Source: Kineothrix sp. MSJ-39
GTDB taxonomy: Bacteria; Bacillota; Clostridia; Lachnospirales; Lachnospiraceae
Reading direction: 5' to 3'
DNA: 51,609 nucleotides
Assembly: GCF_018917935.1 (NCBI RefSeq)
Contig: NZ_JAHLPN010000022.1
Location: 1-51,609, forward strand
The position numbers and the translations under genes were made by a program. The notes under the pieces are model-generated. The model saw only the letters and a list, made by a program, of their open reading frames with translations, searched no databases and was not told the DNA's origin. This document shows positions 35,023 to 44,265 of the stretch, piece by piece. The first letter of the stretch is position 1, and every line of letters begins with the position of its first letter.

Positions 35023-38000
35023 ATGGGATTACAATTTGTATTTGGCGGCTCCGGCAGTGGAAAGAGCACGCTGGTCTTTCAAAAAGTCATAGAACAGTCA
35101 CAGCAGGATATGGCAAAGCATTTCTTCCTGATGGTACCGGATCAGTTTACGATGTACACACAGAAGGAAATCTGTGAGATGCATCCGCGTGGCGGGATTA
35201 TGAATATCGATGTACTGAGTTTTTCCAGACTCATTCACCGGATCGCGGACGAAGTGGGACAGAAAGAACGTGTGATGCTGGATGACACGGGGAAAAACCT
35301 TGTGCTCCGTAAGGTGGCGGCAGATGTGGAAGAGGAGCTTGTGCTGTTTCAGAAGAAGCTGAAACGACCGGGCTATATTCACGAGGTCAAATCCATGCTG
35401 TCGGAATTTTATCAGTATGATATCTCGCCTCAGGAACTGGAGCAGATGGCGGATGCAGCAAAGGGCAGGGGACTTCTGCCCTATAAGCTGCGCGATCTGA
35501 AGCTTTTATATGAAGGCTTTCAAAAGTATATTCAGGAGAAATATATTGTAACGGAAGAAGCACTCGATGAACTGTGCCATATGATACCGCAGTCTCAGAT
35601 TCTGCGCAATGCAGTGCTTGTATTTGACGGATTTACCGGATTTACGCCGATCCAGAACCGGGTCATTTTAGAGCTCATGCATGTGGCGCAGGAAGTGATC
35701 ATTACGCTGGATGCGGACAGCGAGGCGGATCTGCACCGGACAAAGCAGCATCTGTTCGGGCTTTCTGCCGGGACATATCATAAGCTGGCAGGGCTTGCAC
35801 GGAAGGAAGCTATTACGGTAAGGCAGAATATTTATCTGACAAAGAAGCCGGTCAGCAGATACCTGCATAACCCGGAACTGGCATTTTTAGAGGCACATCT
35901 GTTCCGCTATGACAAGGCGTTTTATCCGAAGGAAACACAGATGATCCGGATCGGGGAGGCGGAAACGCTTGTCAGTGAAGTGCAGCGGATGTGTATCCAT
36001 ATCAAACGGCTGGTCAGAAAACAGGGGTACTGCTATCGGGATATTGCAGTTGTGACCGGTGATCTGAACGGATATGCAAGCATTGTGGAGAAGGAATTTC
36101 TACGTTATAAAATCCCGCTGTTCTTAGACCAGAACCGAAGTGTGTTGCATCAGCCTGCGGTAGAATACGTCAAAGGTGCCTTGCAGCTTGTGCGGGATAA
36201 CTTTTCCTATGAAAGTGTGTTCCGTTTCCTGCGGACAGGTATGACGTCACTGACGATGGATGAGATCGACAGACTGGATCTGTATGTAATGAAAATGGGA
36301 ATTCGCGGCAGAAAGCAGTATGGACAGCTTTTTACGCGTGGGGAGGAAGCAGGAGAAATGAACGCTCTGCGGGAGAAGCTGATGGAGGAGATCGCGCCGC
36401 TCCTTGTCCGCTGTAAAACGGCAAAGGAATATACCATGCAGGTGTACAGTCTGTGTGAGAAAAACAGCCTGCAGAAAAAGTGCCGGGAGCTGGCAGCGCA
36501 GTTTACAGAGGCGGGCGACCTTGTCAAGGCAAAGGAATTTGAAAAGATCTATCCTGCACTGATGGATCTGCTTGACCAGATTTACGGACTGATCGGCGAG
36601 GATCCGCTTTCGCTGGAAGAATTTATCCAGATCTTTGAGGCGGGTGTTTCGGAGATCCAGATTGGAACGATCCCACAGAATGTCGATCAGGTTGTGGTAG
36701 GCGATATGGAACGAACCCGTTTAAAGAAGATCAAGGCGTTGTTTTTCCTGGGTGTCAATGATGGCGTGATCCCTGCCCGAGGCGGCAGTGGTGGTCTGTT
36801 ATCGGATATGGAGCGGGAATATCTGATCGAAAGCGGCAGAGAGCTGGCACCGTCTCCGCGGCAGAAGCTGTTTGAGCAGCAGCTTTACCTGTATCAGAAT
36901 ATGACAAAGCCGACGGAATACCTGTTTTTGTCTTATGCCAAGGTAGACAGTGCAGGAAAGACGAGACTGCCTTCCTATCTGATCCGTGTCATGACAGGGC
37001 TGTTCCCAAAGCTCCGTGTGCAGACAGAAGCAGAAGAAAACGAAGGATTTCTTGCAGAAGTGGAAAGCGCAGAGGACGGACTGGACGATTTTGCAGGACT
37101 ACTGCGCAAATACAGGGAAGGCAGTCTGGAAAAGCAGGCACTTCCTAAGCTGCGTGTCCTGCAGAAGGTGTATGATACACCGGATGCAGAAAAGATCCGG
37201 GAAGCAGCCTTTTACCGGTATGAGCCGGGGAAATTGTCCAGACAGGCGGCAGACAGTCTGTATGCGGAGCGGAACCAGGGCAGTGTCAGCAGACTGGAGC
37301 TTTTTGCATCCTGTGCCTATGCACATTTCCTGCGTTATGGACTGGAGCTGATGCCAAGAGCCGAATATACCTTTGAGGCGGTGGATTTCGGTAGTGTGTA
37401 TCATGGCGTGCTGGAACTGTTTGAGCGGGGGCTGAAGGAAGATGGGATCTCCCTCCGCACGCTGACTGAAGAAGAAATGGAACAGCGGCTCTGGGAGGCA
37501 TTTTCCGTGCTGACAAAGGAATATGGTGAAACGATCCTGTACAGCAGTGCCAGAAACGAAAGAAGGATCCGGCAGATGCACCGGCTTTTGCTGCGCAGTG
37601 TCAGGACGATGCAGTACCAGATGCAGAAGGGCAGCTTTGAGCCGACCTACTTTGAACAGAAATTTCGTATGAAGGGAGCTCTCCCGCTGGTCGGTAAGAT
37701 CGACAGGATCGATATCCGCAGGGAAAATGATACGATCTACCTGAAAGTCATGGATTATAAATCAGGCAGGAAGCAGTTTTCACTGGATGATGTGTATTAC
37801 GGACTGTCCATGCAGCTTCCGGTTTATATGAATGCGGCGGTTTCATTTTTGCAGGAACGTTACCCACAGACAACTATTATACCTGCGGCAATGCTGTATT
37901 ACAGACTGCAGAAGCCGATGATCGAACTAGAAGGCGCAAAGGCAGAGGAGGAGATCGAGGCAGAGATTCGCAAACAGATGAAGCCGGACGGACTGCTTCT

Positions 38001-38391
38001 TGCAGAAGACTGTGTGCTTACCATGCTGGATGAGGGCTTTACGACGGAGTCGGATGTCATGCGTGTTGGCAGGAAAAAGGATGGCAGCTTTAAGGCGGCT
38101 TCGCAGGTGATCTCCCAGGAAGATCTGGAGCTGTTGCTTTCTTACACGCAGAAAAAGGCGGAGCAGATGATGCAGCAGATGACAGAAGGAGAGATCGCGG
38201 TAACTCCGCTGAAAAACGGAAATCATACAAGCTGTGAGTATTGTGAATACCGGGAAGTCTGCCGGATGGATGAGAGAATAGACGGCTACAGTCTGCAGGA
38301 GCTTACACCACTTACGGATGAGGAAAGAAAGGAGGCGATGGAACGTGCAGTTTACGGAGGACCAGAAGAAGGTCATCGAGACGAGAAATAA
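35023..38391 (+). CDS. addB: ATP-dependent helicase-nuclease AddAB, subunit AddB
   Basis: 1122 residues. N-terminal Walker A FGGSGSGKST; central inactivated helicase-like part; C-terminal PD-(D/E)XK nuclease (KIDRIDIRREND ... LKVMDYKSGRKQFS). The iron-sulfur cluster cysteines are visible as a lone C (SCAYAHFLRYG) before the nuclease and CEYCEYREVC after it. With AddA it resects double-strand breaks up to a Chi site. Length is usual for Clostridia. The 3' end overlaps addA by 47 nt. Confidence 0.96.
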   Translation: MGLQFVFGGSGSGKSTLVFQKVIEQSQQDMAKHFFLMVPDQFTMYTQKEICEMHPRGGIMNIDVLSFSRLIHRIADEVGQKERVMLDDTGKNLVLRKVAADVEEELVLFQKKLKRPGYIHEVKSMLSEFYQYDISPQELEQMADAAKGRGLLPYKLRDLKLLYEGFQKYIQEKYIVTEEALDELCHMIPQSQILRNAVLVFDGFTGFTPIQNRVILELMHVAQEVIITLDADSEADLHRTKQHLFGLSAGTYHKLAGLARKEAITVRQNIYLTKKPVSRYLHNPELAFLEAHLFRYDKAFYPKETQMIRIGEAETLVSEVQRMCIHIKRLVRKQGYCYRDIAVVTGDLNGYASIVEKEFLRYKIPLFLDQNRSVLHQPAVEYVKGALQLVRDNFSYESVFRFLRTGMTSLTMDEIDRLDLYVMKMGIRGRKQYGQLFTRGEEAGEMNALREKLMEEIAPLLVRCKTAKEYTMQVYSLCEKNSLQKKCRELAAQFTEAGDLVKAKEFEKIYPALMDLLDQIYGLIGEDPLSLEEFIQIFEAGVSEIQIGTIPQNVDQVVVGDMERTRLKKIKALFFLGVNDGVIPARGGSGGLLSDMEREYLIESGRELAPSPRQKLFEQQLYLYQNMTKPTEYLFLSYAKVDSAGKTRLPSYLIRVMTGLFPKLRVQTEAEENEGFLAEVESAEDGLDDFAGLLRKYREGSLEKQALPKLRVLQKVYDTPDAEKIREAAFYRYEPGKLSRQAADSLYAERNQGSVSRLELFASCAYAHFLRYGLELMPRAEYTFEAVDFGSVYHGVLELFERGLKEDGISLRTLTEEEMEQRLWEAFSVLTKEYGETILYSSARNERRIRQMHRLLLRSVRTMQYQMQKGSFEPTYFEQKFRMKGALPLVGKIDRIDIRRENDTIYLKVMDYKSGRKQFSLDDVYYGLSMQLPVYMNAAVSFLQERYPQTTIIPAAMLYYRLQKPMIELEGAKAEEEIEAEIRKQMKPDGLLLAEDCVLTMLDEGFTTESDVMRVGRKKDGSFKAASQVISQEDLELLLSYTQKKAEQMMQQMTEGEIAVTPLKNGNHTSCEYCEYREVCRMDERIDGYSLQELTPLTDEERKEAMERAVYGGPEEGHRDEK

Positions 38392-41300
38392 AAATATACT
38401 GGTATCGGCTGCGGCGGGAAGCGGTAAGACAGCGGTTCTGGTACAGCGTATCCTGTCGCGGATCACGGGGCCGGATCCCATTGATATCGACAGGCTGCTT
38501 ATTGTGACTTTTACAAGTGCGGCGGCAGCGGAAATGCGGGAAAGGATACACGCAGCCCTGTTGCAGGCGCAGACAGAGCATCCGGAGGATGAAAACCTGC
38601 AAAAACAGGCGTCCCTGATCCACAATGCACAGATCACGACGATCGACAGCTACTGTATGTTCCTGCTGCGCAACCACTTTCATGAGATCGATCTGGATCC
38701 GTCATTCCGTATCGGAGATCCGGGAGAGATCCGGCTGCTGGAAAAGGACGTTATGCAGGCAGTGCTGGAAGAAGCATATGCCAAAGCGGAGCCTTCCTTT
38801 TTAGAGCTTGCGGATACCCTCAGCCCGGATGCAAAGGATGGCAGGCTGGAAGCACTGGTGGATGAACTGTATCGTTATGCGGACAGCCATCCGTGGCCGG
38901 AGGAGTGGCTTTTGCACTGCAGAAAAGAACTGGAACATATAACGGCGGATACGCTCTGGCAGACACAGTGGATGCAGTATCTGCTGCAACGGCTGGAAAA
39001 GACACTGCAGGCGGCTGTTTCTCTTGCGCAGGCAGCACAGAAGGTATGTGAAAAGCCGGCGGGACCTTATATGTATGCGGAATGTCTGGAGCAGGATGAA
39101 GCCTTTTTACAGGAATGCCTTGCACAGAGCCGGCAGATCTCCGGGATGGAAGATCTGTATGCACTGGGAGAGCGGATCAGCAAAGTGAAATGGAGTATGC
39201 TTTCCCGCAAAAAGGATGAAAGTGTCGGGGAAGCAGAAAGGCAGCAGGCAAAAGATCTGCGTGATTCCTACAAGACACTGCTTGCAAAGCTTTCCGTATA
39301 CTTTGCGGATCCGGCGGATATTATGCTGGAGCGGGAGCAGCAGGCAGCAGCCCTTTCCGTGGCACTGCTTGATCTGACGCTTGTATACAGAGAAGCACTG
39401 GCGCAGGCAAAAAAGGAGAAAAATATACTGGACTTCTCCGACGCGGAGCACGCGGCTTTATCCGTTCTGATCAGAGACGGTGAGCTGACGGAAACTGCAA
39501 AGAGCTACCAGACTTTTTATGAAGAAGTCATGATCGATGAATATCAGGATTCCAATATGGTGCAGGAACTGCTGCTTTCGAGTGTTTCCCGGAAAGGGGA
39601 AAAGCCGGACCGTTTCATGGTGGGCGATATGAAGCAGAGTATTTACAAATTCCGTCTTGCCAGGCCGGAGATCTTCATGGAAAAGTACAGGAGTTATCAG
39701 AGCGGAGAGGAAGAAAGCTGTCTTATCACACTGAAGAAGAATTTCCGTTCCTGTGCAGAGATCTTAGAGAGTGTCAACGACGTATTTTCTGTGATCATGG
39801 AGCCTGAGATCGGCGGAATTGCGTATGATACGGATGCCCGGTTATACCCGGGACTTTCCATGCAGCCGGGCAGCACGGAGCTGTTATTGTATGAAAGTCA
39901 GGAAGAAGATACGCTCACAGGCAGGGAAGGCGAAGCCTATATGATCGCAGAACAGATCCGTGCGCTTGTAGGCAGGGAGCAGATCGAGGATGTCAAAACC
40001 GGACAGATGCATACGCTGTCTTATCGGGATATCGTGATTTTAGTGCGTGGCGGCGCAAGCGCAATCGAACAGTTGCAGGCAGTGCTGACAGAGGAAGGGA
40101 TCCCTGTGCATGTCACCTCGAAAACAGGGTATTTTTCCGCGATGGAGGTCAGTCTGTTTATGGACTTTCTGCGGGTGTGCAACAATCCGTATGAGGATAT
40201 TCCGTTCTGCAGCGTGGCAACTTCTCTTTTCATGGGCTTTACAGAAGATGAACTGGCAATGATCCGGGCAAAGACAACGCGTGGCAGGAGTCTGTATGAA
40301 AGCTTCCGGGAATATGTGACGCTCGTAGAAGATCCGGTGCTGGCGGAAAAGATACAGACAGCCCTGCAGATGCTAAGTGCGCTCAGGGAGCAGGCAGTGA
40401 CAGATTCCATGCCGGAGTTTGCACAGGCGGTGATGCGCCGTTTCCATTATATTGAATACATGACAGCACTTCCGGGCGGAGAGCAAAGGCGTGCCAATCT
40501 GGAAATGCTGCTGGAAAAGACGGTGGAATTTGAAGCGACCAGTTATCATGGGCTGTTTCAGTTTATCCGGTATATGCAGCAGCTGCAGAAATATGATGTG
40601 GATTTTGGAGAATCGTCCCTTCTTTCCGAGCAGGCGGACGTTGTCAGGATCATGACGATCCATAAAAGTAAAGGTCTGGAATTTCCGGTCTGCTTTGTGG
40701 CGGGACTGGATCGCAAATTCAATCTGCGGGATACAACAAAGCAGGTGCTGATGGATGCGGACTGGGGCATTGCCATGAACTATATTGATAGTAAGCGGCA
40801 GGTAACTGGGAAGACACTGCACAAGCAGATGCTGGCGGAAAAGCTGAAACGGGACAGTCTGGGAGAAGAAATCCGTGTACTATATGTGGCAATGACCAGA
40901 GCAAAGCAGCGGCTGTATCTGACGGCGGCAACGAAAAAGGCGGAAGAACGCCTTTTGAGCTATGCCTATCTGCAGGGAGAAGCTACTGCTGTATCCGATT
41001 ATGAAAGAAGCAATGCGGGCTGTTTTCTGGATTATATCCTGCTGGCACGAACAAAGCATGCAGAGCATATTGGACTTCGGATCATCCGGGAAGAAAATCT
41101 CCAGTATCAGAATCTGGCAGCACAGGCGACGCAGCTTGGCAGGAAGGAAGCATTAAAACTGCTGGAGCAGGAAGGCGAAGATGCGCTGTATGAGAGCCTG
41201 CAGGAGCGTTTTTCCTATGTATATCCACATGCGGATCTGGAGGGGCTTTATACAAAGACCAGTGTATCGGAGCTGAAGATCGCGGCAATGGATGAGGAAG

Positions 41301-41917
41301 TCCATCAGATGTTTGAAACAGAGGATGTGACAAAGCCGTATCTTCCGGCTTTTATGCGTGCGGAGGAAGAAAAGAGCGGCGGAGCTGCCCGGGGCAGCGC
41401 GTTCCACAGACTGTTGGAGCTTCTGGACATTGCCGCTTATCGGAAGTATGCCGGTGCGGCAGAAAGAAAAAAGGTACTGCAGCAGGATATTGCTTCTTTT
41501 GTGGCGCAGGGCAGAATGAGCGAAGAATATGGCAGCCTGATCGATATCCGGAAAATCGATGCTTTTCTGCAGTCCGATGTAGCGGGCAGAATGGCGGCTG
41601 CACAGGAAAAAGGACTGCTGTTTAAAGAGCAGCCATTTGTGCTCTCCGTAGCGGCAGATGAAGTACAGGAAGGCTTCCCTGCCACGGAAAAGGTGCTGGT
41701 GCAGGGAATCATCGACGTTTACTTTGAGGAAGCGGACGGTATTGTGATCCTGGATTATAAAACAGACAGGGTACAGAGTATGGAAGAACTCTGGGACAGA
41801 TATGAAACACAGCTTGATTATTACGGACAGGCGGTAGCACGTCTGACCGGAAAGCCTGTGAAAGAAAAAATACTGTATTCATTTTCTAAACTGGAAGAAG
41901 CATCTCATGTATTATAA
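38345..41917 (+). CDS. addA: ATP-dependent helicase-nuclease AddAB, subunit AddA
   Basis: 1190 residues. UvrD-type helicase: Q-motif FTEDQKKVIE, Walker A AAAGSGKTAVLVQR, Walker B MIDEYQDSN, TIHKSKGLEFP, and VAMTRAKQRLYL. The C-terminal nuclease domain has VQGIIDVYFEE and VILDYKTD. Start GTG 38345 is used: AAGGAGG ends 9 nt upstream and it leads into the family N-terminus VQFTEDQKK. It begins within addB, so the two subunits are translationally coupled. Confidence 0.96.
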   Translation: MQFTEDQKKVIETRNKNILVSAAAGSGKTAVLVQRILSRITGPDPIDIDRLLIVTFTSAAAAEMRERIHAALLQAQTEHPEDENLQKQASLIHNAQITTIDSYCMFLLRNHFHEIDLDPSFRIGDPGEIRLLEKDVMQAVLEEAYAKAEPSFLELADTLSPDAKDGRLEALVDELYRYADSHPWPEEWLLHCRKELEHITADTLWQTQWMQYLLQRLEKTLQAAVSLAQAAQKVCEKPAGPYMYAECLEQDEAFLQECLAQSRQISGMEDLYALGERISKVKWSMLSRKKDESVGEAERQQAKDLRDSYKTLLAKLSVYFADPADIMLEREQQAAALSVALLDLTLVYREALAQAKKEKNILDFSDAEHAALSVLIRDGELTETAKSYQTFYEEVMIDEYQDSNMVQELLLSSVSRKGEKPDRFMVGDMKQSIYKFRLARPEIFMEKYRSYQSGEEESCLITLKKNFRSCAEILESVNDVFSVIMEPEIGGIAYDTDARLYPGLSMQPGSTELLLYESQEEDTLTGREGEAYMIAEQIRALVGREQIEDVKTGQMHTLSYRDIVILVRGGASAIEQLQAVLTEEGIPVHVTSKTGYFSAMEVSLFMDFLRVCNNPYEDIPFCSVATSLFMGFTEDELAMIRAKTTRGRSLYESFREYVTLVEDPVLAEKIQTALQMLSALREQAVTDSMPEFAQAVMRRFHYIEYMTALPGGEQRRANLEMLLEKTVEFEATSYHGLFQFIRYMQQLQKYDVDFGESSLLSEQADVVRIMTIHKSKGLEFPVCFVAGLDRKFNLRDTTKQVLMDADWGIAMNYIDSKRQVTGKTLHKQMLAEKLKRDSLGEEIRVLYVAMTRAKQRLYLTAATKKAEERLLSYAYLQGEATAVSDYERSNAGCFLDYILLARTKHAEHIGLRIIREENLQYQNLAAQATQLGRKEALKLLEQEGEDALYESLQERFSYVYPHADLEGLYTKTSVSELKIAAMDEEVHQMFETEDVTKPYLPAFMRAEEEKSGGAARGSAFHRLLELLDIAAYRKYAGAAERKKVLQQDIASFVAQGRMSEEYGSLIDIRKIDAFLQSDVAGRMAAAQEKGLLFKEQPFVLSVAADEVQEGFPATEKVLVQGIIDVYFEEADGIVILDYKTDRVQSMEELWDRYETQLDYYGQAVARLTGKPVKEKILYSFSKLEEASHVL

Positions 41918-41921
41918 AGAA

Positions 41922-41968
41922 AACCCCTTTTGCCGGACGAAATAAGTCTGACGAAAGGGGTTATTTTT
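41922..41968. terminator. Terminator after addA
   Basis: Nine-base-pair stem AACCCCTTT / AAAGGGGTT around a loop with an inner GAC-GTC pair, followed by ATTTTTG on the plus strand; the minus reading also ends in T-rich sequence, so it may serve the convergent glycosyltransferase gene. Confidence 0.75.
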
Positions 41969-41986
41969 GTGCTGTGAAATATTCTT

Positions 41987-42958
41987 TTATTCGGAAAGTG
42001 CTGCCTGACATTTTTGCAGGGCAGCTTCCGCTTTTTCATGTACCGCAAGCTGCAGGATACAGGGAGCGGAAAGTGCGGCGGAAAGCCAGATCGATGCTTC
42101 CTGCGGATCGGAGACCGACAGATAATAGCAGCCGATCTCATAGCAGACTTCTGCACACCCGTCTCCTTCAAAGGTCACAGCCTTCATCGCGTATTTGAAA
42201 AATGACGGGATATCGTTTTTCTCCCGGTAAGCTCTTGTCAGAACGCAGCAGGCTTCCAGCCATTCATCCAGACTGCGCGTATTGTCCTGCAAGGTATCGG
42301 TAAAGACCGGAATGGCGTGCATGAGTTCGCTGTACTGTCCGGCGATCAGAAGCTCTTTGGCATAAAGCGTATGGAGCGAGGTGGGAATACGGATCCCATC
42401 TGTGTACATTTTTTCAAATGCCTGAATATCGCGTGAAGCATGGGATGAGGTCGGGAAATGACAGATCTCAATGTCGCTGTCATAAATGACGGGCTGGATC
42501 TGCACCGTTTCATGGATCGGATTGACCCAGGTAAAGGTACGCAGCCGCTTATACAGCTTGGGGCGGTATTCTTTGTCGTAATTGTAGATCGTATTATAGG
42601 AAAGCTGATTACAATAGTACATCTGCACGATGTCGATCTCCGGCAGAAGTCCTTTTTTCAGAAGCAGGAACTTGTCATGATTTTCCGCATCCAGTACCTC
42701 ATCCGCATCTGCACAGTAGATATACTGGGCGGACGCCTTGGAAAAGGAATAGTTCCGGGCATCGGCAAAATTACCTGTCCACGTGAAATCGTAGATCTTT
42801 GTCGTGTAACGTTGCGCGATCTCCTTCGTGCGGTCTGTCGAACCGGTATCGACAATGATGATCTCGTCCATCAGATCTGCGATGGAGGAAAGACAGCGGT
42901 CAAGTACTTCTTCTTCGTTTTTGACGATCATGCAAAGACTGATTGTAATCATAGGCAT
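41987..42958 (-). CDS. Family 2 glycosyltransferase with helical C-terminal region
   Basis: 323 residues. GT-A fold motifs: TISLCMIVKNEEEVLDRCL, EIIIVDTGSTDRT and YCADADEVLD, the last giving the metal-binding DxD. The C-terminal 130 residues resemble TPR-like helical pairs. It probably transfers a sugar to a protein or glycan in the cytoplasm, as in the tetratricopeptide-associated glycosyltransferases of Firmicutes. AAAGG precedes ATG 42958. It follows thiT by 17 nt on the minus strand and may be read from the same riboswitch-controlled promoter. Confidence 0.88.
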   Translation of the reverse strand: MPMITISLCMIVKNEEEVLDRCLSSIADLMDEIIIVDTGSTDRTKEIAQRYTTKIYDFTWTGNFADARNYSFSKASAQYIYCADADEVLDAENHDKFLLLKKGLLPEIDIVQMYYCNQLSYNTIYNYDKEYRPKLYKRLRTFTWVNPIHETVQIQPVIYDSDIEICHFPTSSHASRDIQAFEKMYTDGIRIPTSLHTLYAKELLIAGQYSELMHAIPVFTDTLQDNTRSLDEWLEACCVLTRAYREKNDIPSFFKYAMKAVTFEGDGCAEVCYEIGCYYLSVSDPQEASIWLSAALSAPCILQLAVHEKAEAALQKCQAALSE

Positions 42959-42975
42959 TTTTCCTTTCTATGCCA

Positions 42976-43650
42976 TCAGGAACGTGCCATATCACTTACC
43001 TTATCGATGGCTTTCTTTACAGGTGGCAGGTTAATGACGATCAGTGTGATGATCATTTCTGCCAGTACATAAGAATAATTATAAACGATAGGGTAGATCG
43101 CTGACAATGATTTTGGGAAAGATTCCGGCATATAATCCATCCAGTAAATATAACCGCCGATCGTATGGAACAGACCGCGGACAAGTGCACCGACGATATA
43201 ACCAATCGTCAGGCCGTGCTTTTTGCCGTACCAGAGACCTGCAAGACCAAGTGCGGTGAAGGCAAAGAAGTAATCACAGCAGGTCTGGAAAGGAGACAGG
43301 AAGTAGCTGCCGCCTGACTGGATAAACTGCAGGATACTGTAAGCAAAGGCTGTGATCAGACCAACCTTGATGCCATACAGATAACCGATATAGCAGATGA
43401 AAAACATGCTGAATAAGGTAACGGAACCGCCCATCGGAAGCTCATATTTGATATAAGAGGTGATGAAAGCCAGTGCCAGTGCGATACCGGCAAATGCAAG
43501 CTGCTTTGCCTGGAACTTCTTGGCATTCTGCTTCTTATCCACGATAAAAGCGGTCAGGAACATGATGATGAGCATCAGGATAACAAGGGCGATATAGCCC
43601 GGTTTGGTAAGGGCGAAGTAACCGTCCTCACTGGTGATAAAAGTAGACAT
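42976..43650 (-). CDS. thiT: Energy-coupled thiamine transporter ThiT (ECF S-component)
   Basis: 224 residues with six to seven membrane segments. Typical ThiT segments are YIKYELPMGGSVTLFSM, RGLFHTIGGYIYWMDYM and the FQTCCDYFFAF region; the tryptophan and glutamate of the thiamine pocket fit these. It binds thiamine and works with a shared ECF energising module encoded elsewhere. AAAGGAGG precedes ATG by 7 nt. Control by a TPP riboswitch just upstream supports the substrate assignment. Confidence 0.95.
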   Translation of the reverse strand: MSTFITSEDGYFALTKPGYIALVILMLIIMFLTAFIVDKKQNAKKFQAKQLAFAGIALALAFITSYIKYELPMGGSVTLFSMFFICYIGYLYGIKVGLITAFAYSILQFIQSGGSYFLSPFQTCCDYFFAFTALGLAGLWYGKKHGLTIGYIVGALVRGLFHTIGGYIYWMDYMPESFPKSLSAIYPIVYNYSYVLAEMIITLIVINLPPVKKAIDKVSDMARS

Positions 43651-43698
43651 AAAAAATCCTCCTTTGTGTGCAGGAGGGGAGATTGAAACAGAAAAAGG

Positions 43699-43716
43699 AC
43701 ACAGCCATGGCTGTGT
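43699..43716 (-). terminator. Intrinsic terminator of the TPP riboswitch expression platform
   Basis: Palindrome ACACAGCC/GGCTGTGT with a two-base centre, followed on the minus strand by CCTTTTTC. It lies between the aptamer and the thiT ribosome binding site, as in transcription-attenuating riboswitches. Confidence 0.75.
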
Positions 43717-43719
43717 ATT

Positions 43720-43803
43720 TTCGGCTTCCCTTCGCCGGCATTATCCGGATCAGGTATTGAGGGTTAGACCATTGGTCAATCTCAGCAGTAGCTCCCCTAG
43801 CGC
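43720..43803 (-). ncRNA. TPP (thiamine pyrophosphate) riboswitch aptamer
   Basis: Read on the minus strand: GGGGAGC, then GCTGAGA, then ACCCTC and ACCTGATCCGGATAATGCC, then GGCGAAGGGA. These are the conserved THI-box blocks in the right order. TPP binding should favour the downstream terminator and lower ThiT production when thiamine is sufficient. Confidence 0.95.
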
Positions 43804-43890
43804 GTATTTAATTTTTACACAACAACTATAACGGCATTTTCCGGTTGCGTCAAGAGGGAGTTTACGCGTATAATGTAGAGCGCATAGGAA

Positions 43891-44256
43891 AAACAAGCGG
43901 CTGCGAAGCAGACATTTGTTTTTCCTGCGCGACTAGCGAACGAATATCCTGCGGAAGCAGGATGAAGAGTGCGGCAGCACGGATTCGTGAGCAACAAAAT
44001 CCAAAAACAAGCGTCTGCGAAGCAGACATTTGTTTTTCCTGCGCGACTAGCGAACGAATATCCTGCGAAAGCAGGATGAAGAGTGCGGCAGCACGGATTC
44101 GTGAGCAACAAAATCCAAAAACAAGCGGCTGCGAAGCAGACATTTGTTTTTCCTGCGCGACTAGCGAACGAATATCCTGCGAAAGCAGGATGAAGAGTGC
44201 GGCAGCACGGATTCGTGAGCAACAAAATCCGAAAAACAAGCGGCTGCGAAGCAGAA
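43891..44256 (+). repeat. Tandem 114-bp hairpin-rich repeat, three copies plus a 24-bp fourth start
   Basis: Copies begin (AAACAAGCG) at 43891, 44005, 44119 and 44234; periods are 114, 114 and 115 bases. Each copy holds small hairpins: TCCTGC-GAAA-GCAGGA (GGAA in copy 1) and a CTGC-GAA-GCAG element, and ends GTGAGCAACAAAATCC. Copies differ at only a few bases. Because 114 is divisible by three, open frames run through the array on both strands, but they have no ribosome binding site and are regarded as non-coding. The last copy runs into the next gene's start. Confidence 0.9.
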
Positions 44257-44265
44257 ATGAGGAAA

